Numbered from the stretch's first letter, positions 28,397 through 38,234 are shown. The stretch is DNA of 64,000 bases from Ureibacillus manganicus DSM 26584 (GCF_000772945.1 NZ_JPVN01000018.1:1-64000), one strand, 5' to 3'. Numbers and translations are program-made. The notes: generated by a model not told the origin, from the letters alone.

Positions 28397-29080
28397 TTAT
28401 TCTATTTCAACTACATTTCCAGGAGATAGCACTTGTACTTTCGAGTCTTTTACTAATCTTGCAAAATGATGTGGATCTTGTTCAATCACTGGGAACGTAT
28501 TGTAATGAATTGGTACAACTATTTTTGGATTCAACAAAGTTACTGCATAAGCAGCATCCTCTGGACCCATCGTGAAGTTATCTCCAATTGGAAGAAACGC
28601 TACATCGATTGCGTGTCGATCTCCGATTAATTTCATATCTCCAAACAATGCAGTATCACCAGCATGATAAATTGTTAAATTTTCTGCAGTAAACAAGATA
28701 CCGCCTGGATTTCCTGCATTAATAATTTCCCCATTTTCTGTCTCATAAACTGAGCCATGAAATGCTAGTGTATATTTTACTGTTCCAAAAGGAAATTCAT
28801 AGGCTCCCCCAATTCCCATATTGTGAACAGTAACCCCTTCTTTTGCTAAATAATTTGCCAATTCGTTTGGTGCAACTACAAGGGAATTATTTGCTTTAGC
28901 CAATTCAACTGTGTCACCAACATGGTCGTTATGTCCATGTGTTAACAGAATTACATTTGGCTTTTCTTCTTCAACCTTTAAATCTGTAAGTCCATTCCCT
29001 CGAATAAAAGGGTCAATAAGTATTACTTGACCATTTGTTTTAATTTTTACAACTGAATGACCATGATATGAAATTTCCAT
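28397..29080 (-). CDS. ytkL: Metal-dependent hydrolase, UPF0173 (YtkL)
   Basis: Metallo-beta-lactamase-fold protein, 227 residues. Metal ligands are visible in [10 protein letters not shown] (the HxHxDH motif, about residues 49-54), HAGDTALF and [11 protein letters not shown]0173 proteins are small soluble hydrolases of undefined substrate; the fold is certain but the reaction is not. AGGAGGATATTTA precedes the ATG. It is divergent from an M24 peptidase gene and ends in a strong terminator, so it looks monocistronic. The same gene is in this neighbourhood in B. subtilis. Confidence 0.92.
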   Translation of the reverse strand: MEISYHGHSVVKIKTNGQVILIDPFIRGNGLTDLKVEEEKPNVILLTHGHNDHVGDTVELAKANNSLVVAPNELANYLAKEGVTVHNMGIGGAYEFPFGTVKYTLAFHGSVYETENGEIINAGNPGGILFTAENLTIYHAGDTALFGDMKLIGDRHAIDVAFLPIGDNFTMGPEDAAYAVTLLNPKIVVPIHYNTFPVIEQDPHHFARLVKDSKVQVLSPGNVVEIE

Positions 29081-29145
29081 TAAATATCCTCCTTACAGTT
29101 ACTTACTCATTAATTTCTCTTTTAAAACAATTTTCCCTTCTATTT

Positions 29146-29154
29146 TGTTATAAT
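29146..29154 (+). promoter_or_regulatory. Extended -10 element of the M24 peptidase gene
   Basis: TGTTATAAT, an extended -10 hexamer, lies about 48 bases before the TTG start. No good -35 is visible. Confidence 0.5.
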
Positions 29155-29201
29155 ATATTAGATTTTACAAATTAAACATTCCGTTATTGGAGGCTTACAC
29201 T

Positions 29202-30287
29202 TTGACAAAAATAAATCAAATTCAAACGTATTTAAAAGAAAACAATTTAGACATCGCTTTTATTACTACGCCCGACAATGTATTTTACTTTTCACAATTC
29301 AAAAGTAATCCACATGAACGCTTACTTGGAGTTATGATTTTTCAAGAAGCTACATCTATTTTAGTTTGTCCAAAGATGGAAGTTCCTGACGCTATCAATT
29401 CAGGATGGTCTTATGATGTAATTGGTCATCTTGATACGGATCAACCGTTTGAACTTATTAAAGAGAAAGTTCAATTGAACAATATTTCTGTTAGTAACAT
29501 AGCGATAGAAAAAAGCCATTTAACTGTTGAGAGATTAGAATCTTTACAACAAGTCTTCCCACAGGCAAATTTTGTTCGATTAGATGAGAAAATCAATGAA
29601 ATGCGCGTTATAAAAGATGACTCAGAGATTGAAAAAATGCGATATGCAGCTCAATTAGCAGATTATGCAATAGAAGTTGGATGTAAAGAAATTGCTGAAG
29701 GCAAAACGGAAATGGAAATTTTAACTGTTATTGAAAATGCAATTAAAGAAAAAGGTTGTAAAATGTCCTTTGACACAATGGTATTGTCTGGACCAAAATC
29801 AGCTTCACCTCATGGAAAACCAGGGGGTCGTAAAATCCAAAAAGGCGATTTTATATTATTTGACTTAGGTGTAGAATATGAGGGCTATTGTTCAGATATT
29901 ACTAGAACTGTCGCTTTTGGAAGTGTAACAGATGCTCAAAAAGAAATTTATCAACTCGTTAGAAGTGCAAATGAAAAGGCAATTGAAGCAGTGAAACCAG
30001 GAGTTCGTGCAATGGATATCGATAAAATTGCACGCGATATTATTACTGATGGAGGTTTCGGTGAAGATTTCACTCATCGACTTGGCCACGGACTTGGTAT
30101 TTCAGTACATGAATATCCTTCCGTAACTGGTACAAATGAAATGCAGCTAAAATCAGGTATGGTTTTTACAATTGAACCAGGTATTTATAACAATATTGCT
30201 GGAGTACGTATTGAAGATGATGTCGTGGTCACAGAAAATGGTGTTGAAGTATTAACAAAATATCCAAAAGAATTAATTATTTTATAA
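29202..30287 (+). CDS. M24-family Xaa-Pro aminopeptidase/dipeptidase
   Basis: Metallopeptidase of 361 residues. An N-terminal creatinase-like domain (1-125, TPDNVFYFSQFKSNPHERLLGV) precedes the pita-bread catalytic domain with its five metal ligands: D in FDLGVEYEGY, D in CSDITRTV, H in HRLGHGLGISVHE, E in TIEPGIY and E in RIEDDVVVT. Proline-containing di- or oligopeptides are the usual substrates, but exact specificity cannot be told. The TTG at 29202 is 8 bases after GGAGG; an earlier in-frame TTG overlaps that ribosome site. It is divergent from ytkL. Confidence 0.92.
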   Translation: MTKINQIQTYLKENNLDIAFITTPDNVFYFSQFKSNPHERLLGVMIFQEATSILVCPKMEVPDAINSGWSYDVIGHLDTDQPFELIKEKVQLNNISVSNIAIEKSHLTVERLESLQQVFPQANFVRLDEKINEMRVIKDDSEIEKMRYAAQLADYAIEVGCKEIAEGKTEMEILTVIENAIKEKGCKMSFDTMVLSGPKSASPHGKPGGRKIQKGDFILFDLGVEYEGYCSDITRTVAFGSVTDAQKEIYQLVRSANEKAIEAVKPGVRAMDIDKIARDIITDGGFGEDFTHRLGHGLGISVHEYPSVTGTNEMQLKSGMVFTIEPGIYNNIAGVRIEDDVVVTENGVEVLTKYPKELIIL

Positions 30288-30314
30288 AGTACATCCAAAA
30301 GTTTATACGGTTAA

Positions 30315-30356
30315 AAATAAAAGGTGACGAGAACTTAATTTCTCGTCACCTACTTT
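30315..30356. terminator. Bidirectional terminator between M24 peptidase and livF
   Basis: AGGTGACGAGAA at 30322-30333 pairs with its complement at 30340-30351. An A-run lies on one side and TTTT on the other, so it can serve both converging genes. Confidence 0.9.
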
Positions 30357-30363
30357 TGATACA

Positions 30364-31077
30364 TTAAGATGTAGATTTTCTCCCTAAGTACGCCTCAACT
30401 ACTCGAGGATCTTCTAATAAACTATCTGCGCTACCCTCAATAATAATTTTACCTGTTTCCATGACATAACCGTAATCTGCAATTTTCAATGCTTGTTTTG
30501 CATTTTGCTCAACTAAAAGAACTGTTGTACCAGCCTCTTTAATTTCTTTAATAATTTTGAAGATATCAGCAACAATCAATGGGGCTAATCCCATAGAAGG
30601 TTCATCTAATAAAATTAATTTTGGTTTCGATAGTAGCGCTCTTGCTATAGCTAACATCTGCTGTTGACCACCAGAAAGAGTTCCGGCCATTTGTGTTTGT
30701 CTTTCTTTTAATATCGGGAAACGTTTCATTACGTCTTCAATATCTTCTTTTACCTCTTTATCTTTTCGCTGATAAGCGCCCATTTCAAGATTTTCTAGTA
30801 CTGTCATCGAGGATAAAATCGCACGACCTTCAGGAACTAAAGATATACCTTTACGTAACAATTGGTCTGGACGTAAACCTGTTATATTTTCACCCATAAA
30901 TTCAATGGATCCATTTTTAGGTTTTAAAAGACCAGCGATTGTCTTCATTGTTGTTGATTTTCCAGCACCATTTGCACCTAATAAAGTAATGATTTTCCCT
31001 TCATGTACTTCTAAATCAATCCCTTTAAGAGCTTGAATCTGACCATAAAATGTTTCAACGTTCGTAAGTTTAAGCAT
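30364..31077 (-). CDS. livF: Branched-chain amino acid ABC transporter, ATPase LivF
   Basis: Last gene of the liv operon; 237 residues. Walker A GANGAGKST (about 36-44), signature LSGGQQQMLAIARAL, Walker B KLILLDEPSMGLAP, and switch His replaced in the typical LivF way by LLVEQNA. It pairs with LivG to power import through LivH/LivM. It overlaps the livG end by 8 bases. The operon makes a full high-affinity Leu/Ile/Val-type importer, but the substrate could be another hydrophobic amino acid or amide. Confidence 0.95.
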   Translation of the reverse strand: MLKLTNVETFYGQIQALKGIDLEVHEGKIITLLGANGAGKSTTMKTIAGLLKPKNGSIEFMGENITGLRPDQLLRKGISLVPEGRAILSSMTVLENLEMGAYQRKDKEVKEDIEDVMKRFPILKERQTQMAGTLSGGQQQMLAIARALLSKPKLILLDEPSMGLAPLIVADIFKIIKEIKEAGTTVLLVEQNAKQALKIADYGYVMETGKIIIEGSADSLLEDPRVVEAYLGRKSTS

Positions 31078-31843
31078 CTACTTCATCCTCCTCTTTTCCA
31101 AGATAGGCTTCAATAACTGCTTCATTATTTTGAATTTCTTCTGGAGTACCCTCTGCTAGTTTTTCACCAAAGTTTAGTACAGTAATTCGATCACATAATT
31201 TCATAACGAGTGGCATGTCGTGTTCAATAATCAATACTGTGATACCTCTTGATTGCACCGTTTTTATTAAATCATATAAACTATCAGTCTCTTTTTCATT
31301 CATACCTGCTGCAGGTTCGTCTAATAATAGAAGACTTGGATTACTTGCTAATGCACGTGCAATTTCAAGTCTTCGTTGCTGTCCATATGCAAGATTTTCT
31401 GCAATCGTATCTTTATGTTCTAGAAGACCTACTAATTCAAGCAATTCTTCGGATCTTTCAATTAGTAATTGTTCTTCTTTACGTTGTGCTTTTGTACGAA
31501 ATACGCTACTAAAAACTCCAGAGTGTGATTGGCTATGTCCTCCAACCATTACATTATGTAAAGTAGACATTTGAGAAAATAATCGAATGTTTTGATACGT
31601 ACGGCAAATCCCTTTTTCTGTGATTTTATACGGTTTGATTCCCGTAATATTTTCGCCCTGGAATATGATTTCACCAGAAGTTGGTTCGTAAATATTCGTA
31701 ATCATATTAAACATCGTTGTTTTCCCAGCACCATTTGGGCCAATTAAACCAAAGATTTCACCTTTATTAATCGAAAATGATACATCCTTTAAAGCAGAGA
31801 TACCGCCAAAGTTTTTCGTAATATTCTTCACTTCAATAACCAT
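31070..31843 (-). CDS. livG: Branched-chain amino acid ABC transporter, ATPase LivG
   Basis: 257-residue ABC ATPase. Walker [10 protein letters not shown] near residue 35, the signature region [35 protein letters not shown], and the switch LIIEHDM. The long insertion after Walker A and the [14 protein letters not shown] form are typical of LivG rather than LivF. Its ATG overlaps the livM stop by one base, and livF overlaps its end, so livM, livG and livF are translated as a tightly coupled set. Confidence 0.95.
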   Translation of the reverse strand: MVIEVKNITKNFGGISALKDVSFSINKGEIFGLIGPNGAGKTTMFNMITNIYEPTSGEIIFQGENITGIKPYKITEKGICRTYQNIRLFSQMSTLHNVMVGGHSQSHSGVFSSVFRTKAQRKEEQLLIERSEELLELVGLLEHKDTIAENLAYGQQRRLEIARALASNPSLLLLDEPAAGMNEKETDSLYDLIKTVQSRGITVLIIEHDMPLVMKLCDRITVLNFGEKLAEGTPEEIQNNEAVIEAYLGKEEDEVDA

Positions 31844-32793
31844 TAACGTATCCCTCCTTTTGAACGTTTAAATTTAATTTTCTTAAGTAAGTTTGCATCA
31901 AGAATTCCTTGTGGACGTACTGCCATTAAAACAACTAATAGGATTCCGTAAATAATATATCGGAATTCACTAACAAATCGCAAAACTTCAGGCATTAACG
32001 TTAAGAAAAATGCACCAAATACAGATCCAATAATTACTTCACTACCGCCAAATACAGTGAATATTAACACTTCAACAGCACGGTGATATGAAAAATCAGC
32101 AGGAGAAATATACCCAATAACATGAGCAAATAATGCACCAGCTAATCCAGCAAAGAACGCACCTTGTGTGAATGATATAACTTTATAATAAGTAATGTTA
32201 ATCCCCATTGACTCTGCTGCTTTTTCATCAAGATTTATAGATGATAATGCTCGTCCAACTCGTGAATTTTGTTGACGAACAACAAACCATAAAATGACGA
32301 TCACTAGTACTAATAGCACTAAGAAAATAGATAGAAACACAAACTGATTGTTTTTAATACCAATCATTGCTGGTTCAAATCCTACCCCCCGCGCAAACTC
32401 TAGAATTTCCCTACCTAACTGTGGAATACCTGTTAAACCAACTGACCCTCTAGTTAAAGAGTCCCAGTTAACGAAGATAACACGAATTACTTCCCCAAGA
32501 CCTAAAGTAGCAATCGCCAAATAGACACCTGAAAGTCTTAATGAAGGAATACCAACAATTACACCTAGAGCACTTGCAGCTAATGCACCTGCGATAATAC
32601 CAATAACGATTGGAAGGTCGAAATGAATTGTTAGTAACGCAGATGTATATGCTCCGACTCCCATAAATCCAGCGCTTCCTAGAGATAATTGACCAGATGA
32701 CAGTGGAACGTAAACACTTATTGCCAACATAATATTAATTAAAATAAACGATCCTATTTGTAAATAATAGGTATTTAAAATTTCTCCTAACAA
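31843..32793 (-). CDS. livM: Branched-chain amino acid ABC transporter, permease LivM
   Basis: 316-residue inner permease with about ten hydrophobic segments. Family motifs: [18 protein letters not shown] near the N-terminus, the EAA-like loop [24 protein letters not shown], and the [12 protein letters not shown] loop. The start is a TTG at 32793 with AGAAGGTGATC just upstream, four bases after the livH stop; the longer frame would overlap livH by 65 bases. Confidence 0.94.
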   Translation of the reverse strand: MLGEILNTYYLQIGSFILINIMLAISVYVPLSSGQLSLGSAGFMGVGAYTSALLTIHFDLPIVIGIIAGALAASALGVIVGIPSLRLSGVYLAIATLGLGEVIRVIFVNWDSLTRGSVGLTGIPQLGREILEFARGVGFEPAMIGIKNNQFVFLSIFLVLLVLVIVILWFVVRQQNSRVGRALSSINLDEKAAESMGINITYYKVISFTQGAFFAGLAGALFAHVIGYISPADFSYHRAVEVLIFTVFGGSEVIIGSVFGAFFLTLMPEVLRFVSEFRYIIYGILLVVLMAVRPQGILDANLLKKIKFKRSKGGIR

Positions 32794-32797
32794 GTGA

Positions 32798-33682
32798 TCA
32801 CCTTCTTTCTTGGGATACCTTTGAACCAAAGATACCCTGTGGACGTAATAATAGGATGACAATAATCATGATAAATGCGATTGCATCTCGGTAGCCTGAA
32901 TCTCCATAAGCTACTAGCATCGTCTCAGATAAACCTAATATTAGGCCACCAACCATAGCACCCTTCACATTACCCATACCACCTAAAATGATAATTGCTA
33001 GACCCTTTAACCCCATTGATAATCCCATTTGTGGACTAACAGAGTTAAATGCCATTCCAACTAAAATACCTGCGATACCACCAATTGCTGATGCAACGAC
33101 AACAGTTAATATAATAATTTTCTTTGTATCTACTCCTAGGATACTAGCTGTTTCTAAGTTATCTGCAGTTGCTCTTAATGCCTTACCTGCTTTTGTTTTA
33201 GAAAGCCAAATTGTTAAACCAATCATTAATAGAATGGAAATGATGAAAATTACAATTTGAACTAGATAAATCGTAATCGATCCAATCGTAATACTTATTT
33301 GAGAAAATGAAGTGTTAAATGGTTTATTACCAGCACCAAAAATATGATGTGATAGATTTTCTAATAATATGGATACACCAATCGTACTAATTAATGGTGC
33401 TAAATGTGATACACCCTTTTTTCCTCGTAATGGCCTTAAAGTAAAACGTTCTAATAAGTAGCCTAAAATACTTGTAACGACAATCGCTGCAATAAACGCA
33501 AGCCACAATGGCCAACCAAGTATTCCAGTTGCTGTTACTCCTACAAAAGCACCAACCATAAAGATTTCACCATGTGCCATATTAATAATTCCTAGCACAC
33601 CAAATACAAGGGTAAAACCGAGTGCTATTATTGCATAAATACTACCTAACGTTATGCCGTTAATTATTTGTTCTAATAGCAA
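32798..33682 (-). CDS. livH: Branched-chain amino acid ABC transporter, permease LivH
   Basis: 294-residue permease with eight to nine hydrophobic segments. Recognisable LivH motifs: NGITLGSIYAIIALGFTLVFGVLGIINMAHGEIFMVGAF at the N-terminus, then AISTIGVS-like LISTIGVSILLENL, KAGKALRATADN in the cytosolic loop, and GGMGNVKGAMVGGLILG. It lies between livK and livM, with a hairpin in the livK-livH spacer. AAAGGATGA precedes the ATG. Confidence 0.95.
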   Translation of the reverse strand: MLLEQIINGITLGSIYAIIALGFTLVFGVLGIINMAHGEIFMVGAFVGVTATGILGWPLWLAFIAAIVVTSILGYLLERFTLRPLRGKKGVSHLAPLISTIGVSILLENLSHHIFGAGNKPFNTSFSQISITIGSITIYLVQIVIFIISILLMIGLTIWLSKTKAGKALRATADNLETASILGVDTKKIIILTVVVASAIGGIAGILVGMAFNSVSPQMGLSMGLKGLAIIILGGMGNVKGAMVGGLILGLSETMLVAYGDSGYRDAIAFIMIIVILLLRPQGIFGSKVSQERR

Positions 33683-33737
33683 TTTAAATCATCCTTTAAT
33701 TAATTTGATTACCCTAGCAAACACTTTTAATGTAGAT

Positions 33738-33766
33738 TGGTTCTCGCAATAACTTACGAGAACCAA
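33738..33766 (-). other. Hairpin in the livK-livH spacer
   Basis: TTGGTTCTCG at 33738-33747 pairs with CGAGAACCAA at 33757-33766. It has no proper U-run. A structure after the binding-protein gene commonly stabilises its mRNA or causes partial termination, giving more LivK than permease; that role is inferred here. Confidence 0.7.
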
Positions 33767-33777
33767 TTGGTTTTAGA

Positions 33778-34938
33778 TTATTCAAATTCAATAAATTTAC
33801 CGTCTTTAATTTCAAGAACAGTAACATCCATAATTACATCTCCAACTTCATCGAATGAGAATTTCCCTAAAATACCTTCAAGATCTTTTGTTGCAGCTAA
33901 AGCTTCTTTAAACGCTTCTTTATCTGCACTTCCTGCTCTCTTTAATGCATCTGCATAAATAAATAGTGCATCATATGCTTGTGCTGCAAATTGGTCAGGT
34001 TTTTTACCGAATTCTGCTTCATAATCTTCATTGAATTTTGTAATCTTTGGATCTGTTGAATCACCAAAATATGGAGTCGCAACAATTAGACCATTTGCAG
34101 CATCACCAGCAATTGCAATCGCTTGTGGAGAGTTAAAACCATTTCCACCTACAAACGGAATATTGATACCCATTTTACGAGCTTGGTCCATAATAACAGC
34201 ACCTTCGTTATATAATGCAGATGCTAATATTAAATCTGGATTTGTGTTTTTAATTTTTGTCAGTTGTGCATTATAATCACTTTGACCTTCTTGATATGTT
34301 TCAATAGTCGTAATTTCAAGTCCCATTTCTTTCGCTGTTCTTTCCATTACATCAAAGCCGCCTTTTGTTAAGGCATCGTCATTTCCATAAATCATAGCAA
34401 CTTTTTTCGCACCTGTTCTTTCAACAGCTTTTTTAATAGCCGCAGGAATTGCTAATGATTCTGGAACAGCGTTTCTGAATACATAATCACCAATTTCAGG
34501 AATACCATCAACAGTTGTTGAAGTACCCATGATTGGAATACCGTTTAAATCAACTTCTGGTGCTACAGCAAAAAATTCTGTACTTAATGTCGGTCCAATA
34601 ATTGCAGTAATTGAATCATCACTCATAATTTTTTGTGCTGCGTTAAGTGCTTGATCTGCTTTTCCTGCAGAATCTTCAATAACTAATTCAATATTTACTT
34701 CACCAAGTGCATTAATATCTTTTTGTGCTAACTTTAAACCATTTGTAATAGCTTCACCATAAGCAGCTCCAGCTCCAGTTAAATATGCAATAACACCGAA
34801 TTTAGCGCTTATTACCCCATCTTCACTTTTATTTGAATTTGAATCTGTTGTTGTATTACCGCCACCACATGCAGCTAGTAACAATAGCATAATAATTGAT
34901 AAAATTGAGAATAGCTTTTTATTTAATCCTCTCATCAT
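33778..34938 (-). CDS. livK: Branched-chain amino acid ABC transporter, binding lipoprotein LivK
   Basis: Surface-anchored solute-binding protein of the periplasmic type I fold, 386 residues. A basic N-terminus and hydrophobic stretch end in the lipobox LLAAC, followed by a flexible Gly/Ser/Asn linker. The ligand-binding lobes show GVIAYLTGAGAAYGEAITNGLKLA and AIIGPTLSTEFFAVAPEVDLNGIPIMG. It is the first gene of livKHMGF. I use the ATG at 34938 with AGGAGG 6 bases upstream; the next ATG is also possible. A CodY-like box lies upstream. Confidence 0.94.
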   Translation of the reverse strand: MMRGLNKKLFSILSIIMLLLLAACGGGNTTTDSNSNKSEDGVISAKFGVIAYLTGAGAAYGEAITNGLKLAQKDINALGEVNIELVIEDSAGKADQALNAAQKIMSDDSITAIIGPTLSTEFFAVAPEVDLNGIPIMGTSTTVDGIPEIGDYVFRNAVPESLAIPAAIKKAVERTGAKKVAMIYGNDDALTKGGFDVMERTAKEMGLEITTIETYQEGQSDYNAQLTKIKNTNPDLILASALYNEGAVIMDQARKMGINIPFVGGNGFNSPQAIAIAGDAANGLIVATPYFGDSTDPKITKFNEDYEAEFGKKPDQFAAQAYDALFIYADALKRAGSADKEAFKEALAATKDLEGILGKFSFDEVGDVIMDVTVLEIKDGKFIEFE

Positions 34939-35041
34939 CAATACCCTCCTTAAGTAGTTTTTGTTTTTCGTTTATATAAAACAATATAACTATTTAAGTA
35001 CATTTAGACGAGAAAGTAAATGGTATTTTTATAATTTTTAA

Positions 35042-35056
35042 TATTTTCTGATAAGT
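35042..35056 (-). promoter_or_regulatory. CodY-like box upstream of livK
   Basis: Minus-strand ACTTATCAGAAAATA matches the CodY consensus AATTTTCWGAAAATT at 12 of 15 positions, about 105 bases before livK. CodY commonly represses branched-chain amino-acid uptake, so the placement makes sense, but one site in AT-rich DNA is weak evidence. Confidence 0.4.
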
Positions 35057-35160
35057 CCTAATTTATTCCATAGCTATTCAAGTATAGAAATAACGCTATT
35101 GGAAGCGTTTTTTTTCTCTTAGAAAATCTTTTTTTCTATTTTTGAACAACTAGTGAATCC

Positions 35161-35212
35161 ATAAAAAAAAAGCTATTTAAAGAGATTTTATTATCTCTTA
35201 AATAGCTTTTTA
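35161..35212 (-). terminator. Terminator after ald
   Basis: AAAAGCTATTTAA/AGAGAT pairs with ATCTCT/TAAATAGCTTTT (35167-35186 with 35192-35210), followed by a long T-run on the minus strand. Confidence 0.92.
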
Positions 35213-35223
35213 CTTACTTATAA

Positions 35224-36360
35224 TTATTTACTTACTAGTGAATCTCCTTTTAAAAGAGATTCTACAGGGACATATTCGCGACCTTGGTCAACAGCTACTG
35301 CTTGGTAAACCACACGACCTTCTAATGTGTTAATACCTTTTCTCAATGCTTCATTGTCAAGGCATGCTTGTTTATATCCTTTGTTTGCAATTTGTAATGC
35401 ATAAGGAACTGTATTGTTAGTTAGTGCAATTGTTGAAGTACGCGGAACTGCACCTGGCATATTGGCTACAGCATAATGAACTACACCGTGTTTAATATAC
35501 GTTGGATCATCATGTGTTGTTACTTTATCAGTAGTTTCGAATATTCCACCTTGGTCAATTGCGATGTCAATAATAACCGAACCAGGTTTCATCGATTTCA
35601 CCATTTCTTCTGTTACTAATTTAGGAGCTCTAGCACCAGGAATTAATACAGAACCAATGACTAAATCAGATTCTTTTACTGATTCAGCGATATTAAATGG
35701 ATTTGAAATTAACGTTTGAATAGATGAACCAAAGATATCTTCTAATTGGCGTAAGCGTTCTGGACTTACATCTAAAATTGTGACACTTGCCCCCATTCCT
35801 ACTGCAATACGAGCAGCGTTAGTTCCTGCTACACCACCGCCGACAATTGTCACTTTACCTCTTTGTACCCCAGATACTCCACCTAAAAGAATCCCTTTTC
35901 CACCATATAATTTTTCTAAGTATTGTGCACCGATTTGCACAGACATTTTACCAGCAACTTCACTCATTGGTGTTAGTAATGGTAATGAACGATTCGGTAA
36001 TTGCACTGTTTCATATGCAATTCCTACCACTTTTTTCTCTAACAACGCTTGAGTCAATTCAAACTCAGGCGCTAGATGTAAATATGTGAATAATATTAAA
36101 CCTTCATGAAAATATTCATATTCACTTGCAACTGGCTCTTTTACTTTCATTACCATTTCTTGTGCCCAAGCTTCTTTTGCAGTGTCAACGATAACTGCTC
36201 CAGCAGCACGATAGTCTTGATCTGTAAATGATGAACCTAATCCTGCACCTGTTTCAATGAATACTTCATGACCTGCAGTTGTTAGAGTTACTACTCCAGC
36301 AGGTGTCATTGCCACACGATTTTCATTATTTTTAATCTCTTTTGGTACCCCTATTTTCAT
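35224..36360 (-). CDS. ald: Alanine dehydrogenase
   Basis: NAD-dependent reversible deamination of L-alanine to pyruvate and ammonia, used for alanine catabolism and in sporulating cells. It is 378 residues. N-terminal signature [23 protein letters not shown], catalytic region with Lys in KVKEP and His in THLHLAPE-like FTYLHLAPE, and the NAD fold [37 protein letters not shown] precedes the ATG. It is a single-gene unit, divergent from uspA. Upstream TGATAG direct repeats may be regulator sites. Confidence 0.97.
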   Translation of the reverse strand: MKIGVPKEIKNNENRVAMTPAGVVTLTTAGHEVFIETGAGLGSSFTDQDYRAAGAVIVDTAKEAWAQEMVMKVKEPVASEYEYFHEGLILFTYLHLAPEFELTQALLEKKVVGIAYETVQLPNRSLPLLTPMSEVAGKMSVQIGAQYLEKLYGGKGILLGGVSGVQRGKVTIVGGGVAGTNAARIAVGMGASVTILDVSPERLRQLEDIFGSSIQTLISNPFNIAESVKESDLVIGSVLIPGARAPKLVTEEMVKSMKPGSVIIDIAIDQGGIFETTDKVTTHDDPTYIKHGVVHYAVANMPGAVPRTSTIALTNNTVPYALQIANKGYKQACLDNEALRKGINTLEGRVVYQAVAVDQGREYVPVESLLKGDSLVSK

Positions 36361-36445
36361 TCCCCATACCTCTTTCTATATCTTTATTCAGACAATTCCA
36401 TCTTATCAATCTTTTGCATTTTTGGAAACACAGTTTTCTAAATTT

Positions 36446-36477
36446 TGATAGAAATGATAGGTATATTGTGATAGAAA
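36446..36477. promoter_or_regulatory. TGATAG direct repeats upstream of ald
   Basis: TGATAGAAA occurs at 36446-36454 and 36469-36477, and TGATAGG at 36455-36461. The cluster starts about 85 bases before ald. It could be a regulator binding region; no regulator gene is adjacent. Confidence 0.35.
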
Positions 36478-36579
36478 TATTATATAAAAGAAACTAATTA
36501 CAAAATATTGTATTTTTTGAGAATAATTTATGACTATTTCATTTATATTTCTTTTTTCAGTTTTCTTTAATATCCCTTT

Positions 36580-36588
36580 TGTTATAAT
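36580..36588 (+). promoter_or_regulatory. Extended -10 element of uspA
   Basis: TGTTATAAT lies 29 bases before the uspA ATG, with AAAAGGAGGAG as ribosome site between them. No clear -35 is visible. Confidence 0.5.
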
Positions 36589-36617
36589 TAAAATATATAA
36601 AAAAGGAGGAGTATTGT

Positions 36618-37070
36618 ATGACTCAATACAAAAGTATCGTAGTAGCAGTAGATGGTTCTAAGGAAGCAGAATATGCATTTAAAAAAGCGGTCGAAGTAGC
36701 AAAACGTAATGATGAATCAAAACTTAACTTAGTAAACGTGATTGACACACGTTCATTTGCTGCTATTGAAGCATATGATCGTTCAATTGCTGAACGCGCT
36801 CAAGGTTTTTCAGAAGAATTATTAAATGGATATAAAAAACAAGCTGAAGATGCTGGCGTTAAAAATGTAAATGTGATAATTGAGTATGGTTCTCCAAAAG
36901 CAATCATTACAAAAGAACTTTCAAAAGTTGTTGAAGCTGACTTAATCGTTTGTGGTGCTACTGGTCTTAATGCTGTTGAACGTTTCTTAATCGGATCTGT
37001 TTCAGAAGCTATCGTTCGCTCTGCAAAATGTGATGTATTAGTAGTTCGTACTCCTGACACTGAAGAATAA
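36618..37070 (+). CDS. Universal stress protein UspA family
   Basis: A 150-residue single Usp domain. It has the N-terminal YKSIVVAVDGSKEAEYAFKKAVE strand-loop-helix and the C-terminal nucleotide-binding motif GATGLNAVERFLIGSVSEAIVRSAKCDVLVVR, which fits the ATP-binding G-2x-G-9x-G(S/T) pattern. The target process is not known. AAAAGGAGGAG precedes the ATG. It is divergent from ald and converges on ytxK. Confidence 0.92.
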   Translation: MTQYKSIVVAVDGSKEAEYAFKKAVEVAKRNDESKLNLVNVIDTRSFAAIEAYDRSIAERAQGFSEELLNGYKKQAEDAGVKNVNVIIEYGSPKAIITKELSKVVEADLIVCGATGLNAVERFLIGSVSEAIVRSAKCDVLVVRTPDTEE

Positions 37071-37114
37071 TATTAACTACTCTAGGCGTGGGCAACAGTG
37101 TTCAAGCCAAAAGA

Positions 37115-37165
37115 AAACCCAAACTATTTACGAATTAAATTGTAAAAGCTTGGGTTTTTTTATTT
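37115..37165. terminator. Terminator between uspA and ytxK
   Basis: AAACCCAA at 37115-37122 pairs with TTGGG and the following TTT at 37150-37157; the stem is extended inward by TAC/GTA. T-rich flanks exist on both strands. Confidence 0.85.
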
Positions 37166-37193
37166 ATTTCATTTTAACATTATTGTAGTTGTA

Positions 37194-38123
37194 TTATTTA
37201 TTGTCCTTCCAAATTCGGACCTTTTCAAAAAATGCAGCTAACGCTTGTTTATTTGACATACTTGGGACTTTTGCTAAAAGTACTTCACGAGGAGCTCGGT
37301 GTACTTTACTTTGTTTTTGGAGTATTAAAATACTTTTTTCTAATGTCTTATTTGCAAATAATCCATCTGGCAATTGAATAACAGCTTGAATCCAAGCATT
37401 CTTTTTCAAATATTTATGTAATTCTTTCGATTGCTCTGACTCAAAAAGATTCACTGGGACTAAGAAAAATAAGAAAGCTCCCTCTTTGGAATAATTAATC
37501 GATTGTTCGATAAATAAATGGTGAGCATAGCTCATTCCCTCGAGTGCACACAATTCATAATCTACTGCTACATCTTCGTTTGGATAGTAACCAACTGGCA
37601 AGTCACTAACTACTACATCCACAGGGTCGACCAACATTTTTTGTAATGCATCCTGATGGTAAAGCATTAATGGTTGTTGCGTTAGTTCAGCAGTATCCGC
37701 AGCAAGACGAATCAACATTTCATCAACTTCAATACCAGTAGAGAATGTTTTACCGTCCAACATGTTCATTACAGTTAATAATAAGTTTCCTGTACCTACT
37801 GCAGGATCCAGTATAGAAACAGGGCCATCTTTTAGCTTTTCTTCCATAAACTGTTCCACAAAATATCCAACTAACAATCCTAGGGTATCAGGTGTCATTT
37901 GGTGATTCGGTTGAGAGGACTTTCTCATTCCTTTTAAAATCGCTAATTGAATCGCTTTTCGAATGTCTTCTTTTGAAGCGTCTTTGAAAGTCCAATCGAT
38001 TTTTTCATCTAACACATCTTCAAGGGTAAGTAGCACCCCTTCTAAATATGTAGATTCATTTTTTTGTTCGTATTGCTCTGATTTTTCATTGATAAAAGAA
38101 AAGATTTGTTCTAATTTTTCCAT
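37194..38123 (-). CDS. ytxK: Class I adenine-methyltransferase-like protein YtxK
   Basis: A 309-residue protein with the N6-adenine methyltransferase fold. The SAM-binding motif is SILDPAVGTGNLLLTV (about residue 105), the following acidic residue is in GIEVDEML, and motif IV, normally NPPY, is DLPVGYYP. The substitution of the first two catalytic residues is also seen in B. subtilis YtxK, so methyltransferase activity on DNA is doubtful. No restriction gene is nearby. AAAGGAGTAAGCT precedes the ATG. It is found next to tpx as in Bacillus. Confidence 0.88.
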   Translation of the reverse strand: MEKLEQIFSFINEKSEQYEQKNESTYLEGVLLTLEDVLDEKIDWTFKDASKEDIRKAIQLAILKGMRKSSQPNHQMTPDTLGLLVGYFVEQFMEEKLKDGPVSILDPAVGTGNLLLTVMNMLDGKTFSTGIEVDEMLIRLAADTAELTQQPLMLYHQDALQKMLVDPVDVVVSDLPVGYYPNEDVAVDYELCALEGMSYAHHLFIEQSINYSKEGAFLFFLVPVNLFESEQSKELHKYLKKNAWIQAVIQLPDGLFANKTLEKSILILQKQSKVHRAPREVLLAKVPSMSNKQALAAFFEKVRIWKDNK

Positions 38124-38145
38124 AGCTTACTCCTTTGAAGTGAAC

Positions 38146-38177
38146 AACCCACTCGTAAAATTCTAGTCGAGTGGGTT
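38146..38177. other. Hairpin between tpx and ytxK
   Basis: AACCCACTCG at 38146-38155 pairs with CGAGTGGGTT at 38168-38177. The U-run is weak on both strands, so it may only partly terminate tpx transcription. Confidence 0.65.
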
Positions 38178-38234
38178 ACTTTAAGAATACCAGACAAAAG
38201 CTACAATTACTTTAACTTTGAATGTTATGACAAA

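Noticed and set aside
27751-28575. Long plus-strand open frame of 274 codons
   Set aside because: It runs antisense through ytoI and ytkL, has a low-complexity composition and no ribosome site.
37194-38123. Restriction-modification system
   Set aside because: The methyltransferase-like gene stands alone in a conserved housekeeping position and lacks a canonical catalytic motif; no endonuclease gene is near.
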